Source: JBHIEE01 sp046760445 (GTDB lineage: Bacteria > Acidobacteriota > Aminicenantia > JdFR-78). From it: DNA of 11,317 nucleotides. Made by a program: the position numbers and the translations under genes. The stretch covers positions 1 through 11,317 of the forward strand of contig JBHIEE010000094.1 of assembly GCA_046760445.1 (NCBI GenBank). Reading direction: 5' to 3'. Positions 5,855 to 11,317 of the stretch are shown piece after piece. Each line of letters begins with the position of its first letter. Position 1 is the stretch's first letter. The notes under the pieces are model-generated. The model had not been told where the DNA came from. It saw only the letters and a list, made by a program, of their open reading frames with translations, and did no database searches.

Positions 5855-7141
5855 GTGAAAATAAGAATTAAACTTGCAGAAATTTTCAGGAGAAATAATA
5901 ATATAAGAATAATGAAAGATTTGATTGTAAAAAAGGTTTCTCAATTTAAGGAAGAGATTTTAGATTTTACTCAAAAATTAATTTCTATTCCCACTATTAA
6001 TCCTCCAGGAGAGAATTACCTGTCTTGTGTGGAATTTATCGGTGAAAAATTAAAAGAGAATAAGATAAAATATGAGATAATTAAGGTTCCTTCATTAACT
6101 CCTGATAAAAAACGCTTTCCAAGATATAACTTATTAGCCTATTTTGGGAAAGGTAATAGGACTTTACATTTTCATGGACACTATGATGTAGTTCCTGCTT
6201 TTGACCAAGATCAATTCAAACCTCAGATTAAGAATGGGAAACTTTATGGACGAGGCTCATCTGATATGAAAAGTGGATTGGCTTTAATGATTTATGTTTT
6301 AAAAATTATAGAAGAACTTGGTATTACGCTTAATGGGAGAATAGTTTTATCTATTGTGCCTGATGAGGAGACAGGCGGTTATTTTGGTACGAAATATCTT
6401 TTTGATAATAAATTTCTTACAAAAGGTGGGATTGGAATGCTTATGCCTGAGCCGACAAGCGGTTTTATCTGGAATGGAAATAGAGGGGCATTGAGCTTGA
6501 AGGTGATTTTAAAAGGAAAATCAGCTCATGTCAGCCTTGAGCACCAAGGGATAAATCCTTTTGAGAAAATGATTGAATTGGGTAAACTACTTCTGGATTA
6601 TAAAAAAGAATTAGCTAATAGGAAAACAAAATTTAGAATTAAACCTGAAGGGAAGGAGAGCTCAATTTTGATGCTGGGTGGGACAGCTCAATCAGGAGCC
6701 AGCTTTAATGTTGTTCCTGAAGAATGCTATTTTTCTCTTGATCGGAGGTTTAATCCTGAAGAAGATTTGGAATCTCAAAAAAAAGAATTAATGGAAATTA
6801 TTAATAAATTTGCTCGGGATAAAGTAAAAATCAATTTAGAAATTCTTCAGGAAGGAAACAGTTCCTCTACTTCGAAGAATGATTTATTAGCCCAAGCACT
6901 GTCTCGGGCTATCAGAGAAATTAAAGGTGAAACACCAGAGTTTGGTCTCTGTCCTGGATTGTGCGAAGTACGGTATTTTATTAATAATGGCATTCCTGCT
7001 TTTGGTTATGGGCCTGGTCTTCTGGCTGTTTCTCATGGTCCAGAAGAATATATTTGTCTCAAGGACATATTGAATTGTACCGCCATTTATGTCTTGACTG
7101 TTCTTCAGGTTCTCGGTCATTCCGAGAAAGAGAATAAGTAA
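5855..7141 (+). CDS. M20-family metallopeptidase/deacylase (ArgE/DapE type)
   Basis: Members are cytoplasmic two-zinc hydrolases that cleave an amide in peptides or N-acyl amino acids. The M20 ligand pattern is complete in the 428-residue frame: HGHYDVVP (H109, D111), GRGSSDMKSGL (bridging D137), PDEETGG (catalytic E171, ligand E172), MPEPT (E199) and AVSHGPEEY (H394). The inserted lid/dimerization domain shows GKSAHVSLEHQGINPFEKM. E199 is Glu, as in ArgE/DapE and carboxypeptidase G2 members. Which substrate it uses cannot be told; no arginine or lysine biosynthesis genes adjoin it. The first in-frame start is GTG 5855. ATG 5912 (MKDLIVKKVSQFKEEIL) fits the family N-terminus better, but neither has a good ribosome site. 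Confidence 0.88.
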   Translation: MKIRIKLAEIFRRNNNIRIMKDLIVKKVSQFKEEILDFTQKLISIPTINPPGENYLSCVEFIGEKLKENKIKYEIIKVPSLTPDKKRFPRYNLLAYFGKGNRTLHFHGHYDVVPAFDQDQFKPQIKNGKLYGRGSSDMKSGLALMIYVLKIIEELGITLNGRIVLSIVPDEETGGYFGTKYLFDNKFLTKGGIGMLMPEPTSGFIWNGNRGALSLKVILKGKSAHVSLEHQGINPFEKMIELGKLLLDYKKELANRKTKFRIKPEGKESSILMLGGTAQSGASFNVVPEECYFSLDRRFNPEEDLESQKKELMEIINKFARDKVKINLEILQEGNSSSTSKNDLLAQALSRAIREIKGETPEFGLCPGLCEVRYFINNGIPAFGYGPGLLAVSHGPEEYICLKDILNCTAIYVLTVLQVLGHSEKENK

Positions 7142-7197
7142 AAATTTTGTATTTTTAGTAAATTGTGATAAATTCAAACCTAGTAAAGATTTTCAAA

Positions 7198-7203
7198 AAG
7201 GAG
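7198..7203 (+). promoter_or_regulatory. ribosome binding site that fixes the start of the beta-barrel gene
   Basis: AAGGAG lies six bases before ATG 7210. It favours 7210 over the GTG at 7165, which would add 15 residues in front of an otherwise standard signal peptide. Confidence 0.75.
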
Positions 7204-7209
7204 CGAAGA

Positions 7210-7770
7210 ATGAAAAGGGTTTTTCCTTTTGTGTTAATTCTTTGTCTATTTTCTTTTGTTTTGCCTGCCAATGCGCTACCGAGGCTTTATCTTGGGCTGG
7301 ATGGAGGGATTTCCCTTCAGAAACCGAGCTTTTCTGACATTGAGTTTAATACAGACACTACCTTTCTGTTCGGGGCAAATCTGGGGATTAGATTAGGCGG
7401 CCTTGGTCTGGAGGTAAGTTATTTTCAGGCTGCTCATAATCTGGAGCCAGAAGATATTTTTTCTTTTGACTGGGGAGAAAGGAAATTGGATTTTAATTAT
7501 ATCGGGCTAAATGTGAAAATTGGGTTTCCCTTAGTATTGTTTTCTCCTTATTTTACTGTGGGCTATGGTTATTATACTGCTGACTTAGAAGAGATTGCCA
7601 AAGAGAATGATGGAGGCTTTAATCTTGGTGCTGGAGTGGATATTTTCTTTGGAAAGCATATTTCCTTAGCTGCAGAAGGTAAATATCATAGAGTAGGCAT
7701 CAATTTAGAGGAGAGAAAATTTGGTTTTTCAAATTTTACCTTCAGTGCTGGTCTAAATTTTTATTTCTAA
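7210..7770 (+). CDS. small outer-membrane beta-barrel protein
   Basis: The 186-residue product begins with a signal peptide (MKRVFPFVLILCLFSFVLPA, then NA before LPRLY; predicted cleavage after residue 22). The mature part alternates hydrophobic and polar residues in strands: LYLGLDGGISLQKP, FLFGANLGIRLGGLGLEVSY, FNYIGLNVKIGFPL, SPYFTVGYGYYTADL, FNLGAGVDIFFGKHISLAAE. The last strand ends in NFYF, an aromatic C-terminus of the sort recognised by the BAM assembly machine. About eight strands fit an OmpA/opacity-type barrel. A specific role is not visible. It follows the M20 gene by 68 bases and could share its transcript. It is the clearest evidence that this organism has an outer membrane. Confidence 0.8.
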   Translation: MKRVFPFVLILCLFSFVLPANALPRLYLGLDGGISLQKPSFSDIEFNTDTTFLFGANLGIRLGGLGLEVSYFQAAHNLEPEDIFSFDWGERKLDFNYIGLNVKIGFPLVLFSPYFTVGYGYYTADLEEIAKENDGGFNLGAGVDIFFGKHISLAAEGKYHRVGINLEERKFGFSNFTFSAGLNFYF

Positions 7771-7865
7771 ATTTTTAATATTTCAGTTCATTTAAGGATT
7801 TTCAAGTGACCCTAAATGATATTGTGTAGATTGATGGTGAAAGTGGCTTTTATGCAAGCTTAAAA

Positions 7866-7919
7866 TAAATCAAAATTTAAAAATCAAAGATAAAAATGAC
7901 AGACCAAAAATATAAAAAT
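7866..7919 (+). repeat. AT-rich degenerate intergenic repeat
   Basis: A run of loosely repeated A-rich words (AAATCAAAATTT, AAAAATCAAAG, ATAAAAATGACAGACC, AAAAATAT) with roughly 7-base spacing. Similar words (AAAAATCTCAAATTAC) occur at 11182-11198 and, reversed, at the right edge. It forms the left shoulder of the palindrome that follows. No protein is encoded here. Confidence 0.5.
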
Positions 7920-8022
7920 AGTGCTGCAGTTGAGCGGTGCTGCAGTGCTGCTCATAACTCACCGCAACACTGCAGAACTGCAGCACAGCAGCACTTAAAA
8001 AAGTTATTTTTTATTTTTATAT
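7910..8022 (+). repeat. large nested palindrome with GC-rich CTGCAG core
   Basis: Outer AT-rich arms ATATAAAAAT (7910-7919) and ATTTTTATAT (8013-8022) are exact reverse complements. Inside, AGTGCTGC (7920-7927) pairs with GCAGCACT (7988-7995), and GTGCTGCAG (7937-7945) with CTGCAGCAC (7978-7986). A competing fold pairs GTGCTGCAGTT (7921-7931) with AACTGCAGCAC (7976-7986) and CTGCAGTG (7940-7947) with CACTGCAG (7968-7975). CTGCAG occurs four times. This looks like a REP- or MITE-like element; the following T-rich tract could also let it end transcripts. Confidence 0.7.
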
Positions 8023-8113
8023 GGAGGTGAAGTCAAAAATAGAGCATAAAAATCCTTGTCAGTATTGGATTTCTAAAGATGAAGAGGCTCTATCTCAAGA
8101 GGAGAGGTACTAG
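8021..8113 (+). CDS. possible 30-residue small ORF upstream of the radical SAM gene
   Basis: ATG 8021 opens a 30-codon frame ending at TAG 8111-8113, beginning MEVKSKIEHKNPCQYW and ending KDEEALSQEERY. It overlaps the right end of the palindrome. GGAGG lies just inside the frame (8023-8027), so no ribosome site precedes this ATG. After the TAG the same frame continues K-I-A-N-Y-V to TAA 8132-8134, overlapping the next gene start. It could be a small protein, the relic of a longer gene, or chance. Confidence 0.25.
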   Translation: MEVKSKIEHKNPCQYWISKDEEALSQEERY

Positions 8114-8126
8114 AAAATAGCGAATT

Positions 8127-8885
8127 ATGTTTAAGGATTATCCTTCTTATTTGACTCCCTATTTAAAGCCATTTGATCCAATTGAACTGGCTAACCGTAC
8201 TGAAAAAATTGTTATGAAGGAGAATTCAAGAAAATATACTGATTTTTATTGCACTGGAGTTTATGGTGGAATTTCCACTGGTTATACGGTTGGTTGTTGT
8301 TTAAGATGTATCTTCTGTTGGGTAAATTGGTCAAGGGACTTTCCTTTTACAATTGGAAATTTCTTCTCACCCCAGCAAGTTTTCAACAAGTTGTTTGAAA
8401 ATGCTCGGAAAAAGAGAGTTAGAAAAATGAGAATTTCTGGAGGAGAACCCACCCTTTGTCAGAACCATCTTCTTTCTGTTTTGGATTTAATTGATGAAAC
8501 TAATTTTTTATTCATTTTAGAAACAAATGGGATCCTTTTTGGAGAGGATAAAAATTATGTCAATAAGCTTAAAAAGTATAAAAACATTCATGTTCGGGTA
8601 TCCTTAAAAGCAGGCACTCCTGAAGGGTTTGAACAGAGAACAGGGGCGATAGGAATATTTTATGAGCTTCCTTATAAAGCCATAGAGAATTTAAAGCAAG
8701 CAGGCATAAGTTTTCATGTGGCAGCTATGAGCGATTCAAGGTTGATGTCAGGATTAGAGAGAAAAGCCATGCTCGAGAAATTAAGCTTTATTGGATACAA
8801 TGATTATTTAGAAGAGGAAATATGTGATCCTTATCCTGCTTCAGTTATCAGACTGGAGAAAGCAGAATATAAACTGAAATTCTGA
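8127..8885 (+). CDS. radical SAM protein, uncharacterised (YGGIST...CCLRCIFCW type)
   Basis: Radical SAM enzymes cleave S-adenosylmethionine at a [4Fe-4S] cluster to start radical chemistry. Here the cluster motif is C57-x3-C61-x2-C64 within GCCLRCIFCWVN, with an extra cysteine at 58. SAM-binding features follow: MRISGGEPTL (the GGE motif), LETNG near mid-protein and VRVSLKAGTPEGFE on a later strand. The upstream motif GVYGGISTGYTVGC resembles an uncharacterised, largely archaeal-type radical SAM group, as I recall it. At 252 residues it is a near-minimal enzyme with no auxiliary cluster domain. An in-frame TAG at 8118 fixes the start at 8127. GAGGAGAGG (8098-8106) lies rather far upstream. 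The substrate is unknown. It ends 51 bases before amrS. Confidence 0.85.
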   Translation: MFKDYPSYLTPYLKPFDPIELANRTEKIVMKENSRKYTDFYCTGVYGGISTGYTVGCCLRCIFCWVNWSRDFPFTIGNFFSPQQVFNKLFENARKKRVRKMRISGGEPTLCQNHLLSVLDLIDETNFLFILETNGILFGEDKNYVNKLKKYKNIHVRVSLKAGTPEGFEQRTGAIGIFYELPYKAIENLKQAGISFHVAAMSDSRLMSGLERKAMLEKLSFIGYNDYLEEEICDPYPASVIRLEKAEYKLKF

Positions 8886-8887
8886 AA

Positions 8888-8922
8888 GGATTAAGGATTA
8901 AGCACTAAGGACTAAGCGAGAA
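8888..8922 (+). repeat. degenerate heptamer tandem array, unit GGAYTAA
   Basis: Five consecutive 7-base units start two bases after the radical SAM stop: GGATTAA twice (8888, 8895), GCACTAA (8902), GGACTAA (8909) and GCGAGAA (8916). The period is the same as in the GTAAANN arrays but the unit differs. Confidence 0.7.
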
Positions 8923-8936
8923 AAGTTTAATTCTTA

Positions 8937-9980
8937 ATGCTTGCAGTTTATAGCTTTTCAGAAATGATTGAAGCTATTCTATATCAGAAATTATCCAATG
9001 ACAAAGTTAGATGTAATATATGTCAGAGGAGATGTCTCATCAAAGAAGGAGAGAGAGGATACTGTCGAACAAGAATTAATCGCCAGGGAAAACTTTACAG
9101 TCTAATCTACGGATTGGTTTCCTCTCTTATGGCTTCTCCTATTGAAAAAAAGCCGGTGTTTCACTTTTTTCCGGGCTCAGAGTGGCTTTCATTGGGGAGT
9201 TTTGGTTGTAACTTTCGATGTCCGGGTTGTCAGAACTGGGACATTGCTCATTCAGGAGTAGAAGATGAAATTAAAATGGCAAGATATATTTCCCCAATAG
9301 AATTAATCCAACTCGCTCAAAAAAGGCAATGTTTGGGAATTTCATGGACTTATAATGAACCGACTCTCTGGTTTGAGTATACTCTGGATGGAGCAAAGCT
9401 TGCTAAAATAAATAAGTTATACACCAATTATGTGACCAATGGTTTTATTACTCCTGAGGCCCTGGATTTAATAGGCCCCTATTTAGATGTTTTCCGGGTG
9501 GATTTAAAAGGATTTTCCAAAGATTCATATAAAAAAATAGCCAATATTAATGATTTTTCAGGGATTTTGGAAGTCATTAGGAGAGCCAAGAAAAGATGGA
9601 GAATGCATATAGAAATTGTAACCAATGTTATTCCTGGATATAATGATAAAGAAGAAGATTTAAGAAAAATGGCTTCCTGGATTTGTCAAGAATTAGGTAA
9701 GGATACTCCCTGGCATGTCACTCGGTTTTTCCCTCATCTGGATCTTTCTTATGTTAAGCCTACCTCCATAAAAACCTTAGAAAAAATAAGAAAGATTGGG
9801 TTGATGCAAGGGCTTCATTATGTCTATTTGGGAAATGTTCCTAATCATCCAGGAGAGAATACTTATTGTCCAAATTGTGGTAAGCTTCTCATTCAGAGAA
9901 GTGTTTTTAATATAGAAAAGATTGTTTTAATTGACAGCCAGTGTCCTTCTTGTAAGACAGCTATATCTGGCAGCTTTTAG
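8937..9980 (+). CDS. amrS: AmmeMemoRadiSam-system radical SAM enzyme (AmrS, PflA-like)
   Basis: The family is named for genes that travel with AMMECR1- and Memo-type proteins; its substrate is not established. The 347-residue frame has the full layout. An N-terminal cysteine module CNICQRRCLIKEGERGYC (C26, C29, C33, C43) comes first. The radical SAM core follows, with GSFGCNFRCPGCQNW (C91-x3-C95-x2-C98), WTYNEPTLW in the SAM site and VTNGFITPEAL. The C-terminal zinc ribbon is YCPNCGKLLI with SQCPSC (C311, C314, C336, C339). The first ATG is 8937; ATG 8964 (MIEAILYQKLSNDKVRC) matches the usual family N-terminus better, and neither has a strong ribosome site. The AMMECR1 and Memo genes are not in the window. 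It is 51 bases after the first radical SAM gene and 91 before the third. Confidence 0.85.
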   Translation: MLAVYSFSEMIEAILYQKLSNDKVRCNICQRRCLIKEGERGYCRTRINRQGKLYSLIYGLVSSLMASPIEKKPVFHFFPGSEWLSLGSFGCNFRCPGCQNWDIAHSGVEDEIKMARYISPIELIQLAQKRQCLGISWTYNEPTLWFEYTLDGAKLAKINKLYTNYVTNGFITPEALDLIGPYLDVFRVDLKGFSKDSYKKIANINDFSGILEVIRRAKKRWRMHIEIVTNVIPGYNDKEEDLRKMASWICQELGKDTPWHVTRFFPHLDLSYVKPTSIKTLEKIRKIGLMQGLHYVYLGNVPNHPGENTYCPNCGKLLIQRSVFNIEKIVLIDSQCPSCKTAISGSF

Positions 9981-10071
9981 AACCTTAAGCTTATTTGAGG
10001 TGATGAAGATATTGGGAGCATTTTTAGTGGAATAGTCTGGAATTGTAGAATGTGATATTAAGAGTTTAAAA

Positions 10072-11178
10072 ATGGCAAGATGCCTTAATTGTGAAAAGGA
10101 ATCAATTTTAATTTCTAAGTTCTTAGGTTTATGTGCCAGTTGCATCAGAGAAGACTTTGAGAAAGTTTTACCTCATATTCAAAGAAGTCATACTCTCTCC
10201 AGAGAAAAGTTTGGTCTTCCTCCAGAACCACCAAGATCTTCTCCTGGAATAAAATGCGATTTCTGTCTGAATGAATGCCAGATAGGAGAGGGAGATAAAG
10301 GGTATTGTGGGTTGCGTATTAATAAAGATGGGAAACTCATTGTTCCCTCAAGCAAAAATGGTAACCTTTCTTGGTATTATGACTCTTTACCAACTAATTG
10401 TGTCGGCGACTGGGTTTGTCCAGGAGGGACTGAAACAGGTTATCCTAAATTTTCCTATTCTCGAGGTCCAGAATATGGTTATAAAAATTTGGCTGTTTTT
10501 TATCATGGGTGCACTTTTAATTGCTTATTCTGTCAGAACTGGCATTATCGTCAGTATATTGAAAGTAAAGAGAGAATACCTGCATCAGAGTTAGCTAATT
10601 CAGTTGACTCCCGGACCTCTTGTATCTGTTATTTTGGAGGGGATCCTAGTCCTCAATTGTCCCATGCCATAATGGCATCTCGTTTAGCCCTGAAACAAAA
10701 CAAGGACAGAATATTAAGAATTTGCTGGGAAACAAATGGATCGATGAATCCTCGACTCCTCAAGAAAATGTTAGAGCTTTCCCTCAAATCTGGAGGATGT
10801 GTAAAATTTGACTTAAAAACCTGGGACGAACGATTAAATATTGCTCTTTGTGGGGTAAGTAACCGCCGCACCTTAGAGAATTTTGCCCTCGCTTCCCAAT
10901 GGATAAAGCATAGAAGAGAACCACCTCTTTTAATCGCCAGCACTTTACTTGTTCCTGGATATATAAATCAGGAGGAGGTGTTTCAAATTGCTAAATTTAT
11001 TGCTTCTTTAGACTCAGAAATTCCCTATTCTTTGCTCGGATTTTATCCCCATTTTTATATGTCTGATTCGCCCACTACTTCTCGACAGCATGCCGAAGAG
11101 TGCAGACAGGCTGCATTGGAGGCAGGATTAAAAAGAGTTAAAATAGGCAATGTCCATTTACTTGGAAATAGCTATTAA
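10072..11178 (+). CDS. AmrS/PflA-related radical SAM protein with added N-terminal zinc ribbon
   Basis: The 368-residue product shares the AmrS plan but differs at both ends. It starts with a small zinc ribbon, CLNCEKESILISKFLGLCAS plus CIRE (C4, C7, C21, C24). An AmrS-like cysteine module follows, KCDFCLNECQIGEGDKGYCG. The radical SAM core has FYHGCTFNCLFCQNWHY (C147-x3-C151-x2-C154), YFGGDPSPQ in place of the usual GGE site, WETNGSMNP, and VKFDLKTWDERLN. It lacks the C-terminal zinc ribbon of AmrS, ending VKIGNVHLLGNSY. GGDPSP is found in uncharacterised PflX/PflA-like proteins. ATG 10072 is the only reasonable start, but the ribosome site is weak (AAGAG). Tandem order with amrS suggests a shared pathway or an old duplication. 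The substrate is unknown. Confidence 0.85.
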   Translation: MARCLNCEKESILISKFLGLCASCIREDFEKVLPHIQRSHTLSREKFGLPPEPPRSSPGIKCDFCLNECQIGEGDKGYCGLRINKDGKLIVPSSKNGNLSWYYDSLPTNCVGDWVCPGGTETGYPKFSYSRGPEYGYKNLAVFYHGCTFNCLFCQNWHYRQYIESKERIPASELANSVDSRTSCICYFGGDPSPQLSHAIMASRLALKQNKDRILRICWETNGSMNPRLLKKMLELSLKSGGCVKFDLKTWDERLNIALCGVSNRRTLENFALASQWIKHRREPPLLIASTLLVPGYINQEEVFQIAKFIASLDSEIPYSLLGFYPHFYMSDSPTTSRQHAEECRQAALEAGLKRVKIGNVHLLGNSY

Positions 11179-11189
11179 ATGAAAAATCT

Positions 11190-11292
11190 CAAATTACAAA
11201 AATATTAAATCGTGAAGAGTAAGGAGTAAAGAGTAAAGTGATAAACAACACCTTGCGACTTACACTTCTCAGATTTGAAATTTAGTCATTTG
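11190..11292 (+). repeat. imperfect inverted-repeat element
   Basis: A left arm starting CAAATTAC (11190-11226) matches the reverse complement of a right arm starting CAAATGAC (11292-11256), about 37 bases each with a 29-base loop. Matching blocks are CAAAT, AAATC and GAAGNGTAAG, with scattered mismatches and one small gap. It begins 11 bases after the last radical SAM stop and could fold into a long hairpin. The rest of the window to 11317 continues with CATTTG-like words. Confidence 0.55.
11205..11246 (+). repeat. degenerate heptamer tandem array, unit GTAAAGN
   Basis: Six 7-base units at 11205, 11212, 11219, 11226, 11233 and 11240. The best are GTAAGGA, GTAAAGA and GTAAAGT; the outer ones are diverged. 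The unit is the same as the array at 2937-2978. It lies across the left arm and loop of the inverted-repeat element. Confidence 0.7.
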
Positions 11293-11317
11293 ACATTCAT
11301 TTGGCATTTGCCTGCCG

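Noticed and set aside
10003..10035. Ten-codon frame after GAGGTG between the second and third radical SAM genes
   Set aside because: The ribosome-like site is too close to the ATG, and the peptide is too short to support.

Overview
The window (11,317 bases, AT-rich) looks like chromosome of an uncultured Gram-negative-type (diderm) bacterium. It carries bacterial L21 and the HflK/HflC membrane pair. It also has a secreted outer-membrane beta-barrel protein ending in aromatic residues, and a tRNA gene with an encoded CCA end. Intergenic DNA is rich in short degenerate ~7-base tandem repeats and AT-rich repeats of a kind common in candidate-phylum genomes. I cannot name the phylum from sequence alone.

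Layout. 1-491 (minus): ribosomal protein L21 with a long lysine-rich C-terminal tail that runs off the left edge, behind a strong promoter. 749-823: tRNA-Val(UAC) with its own promoter. 1010-2931: hflK-hflC, overlapping by four bases. 2932-3512: a non-coding stretch with a heptamer repeat array, a frameshifted minus-strand remnant that resembles the C-terminus of a PLP-dependent threonine dehydratase, and the promoter of the next gene. 3513-4349: a one-span membrane-anchored DUF3014 protein. 4427-4987 (minus): a TudS/DUF523-related putative desulfidase, convergent with it. 5155-5697: a protein I do not recognise. 5855-7141: an M20 metallopeptidase/deacylase of the ArgE/DapE type. 7210-7770: a small outer-membrane beta-barrel protein. 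7771-8126: AT-rich repeats, a large GC-rich nested palindrome and a 30-codon reading frame. 8127-11178: three radical SAM proteins in a row, followed by another inverted-repeat/heptamer element at the right edge.

How the genes may work together. L21, tRNA-Val and hflKC are housekeeping genes. HflKC normally forms a membrane complex that modulates the FtsH protease; ftsH is not in this window. The 3513-7770 genes do not form an obvious pathway. The most suggestive group is the radical SAM trio. The first has an unusual YGGIST...CCLRCIFCW core. The second is a standard AmmeMemoRadiSam-type enzyme (AmrS). The third is a divergent relative of the second with an added N-terminal zinc ribbon. Their substrates are unknown, and the usual AMMECR1 and Memo partners are not visible here.
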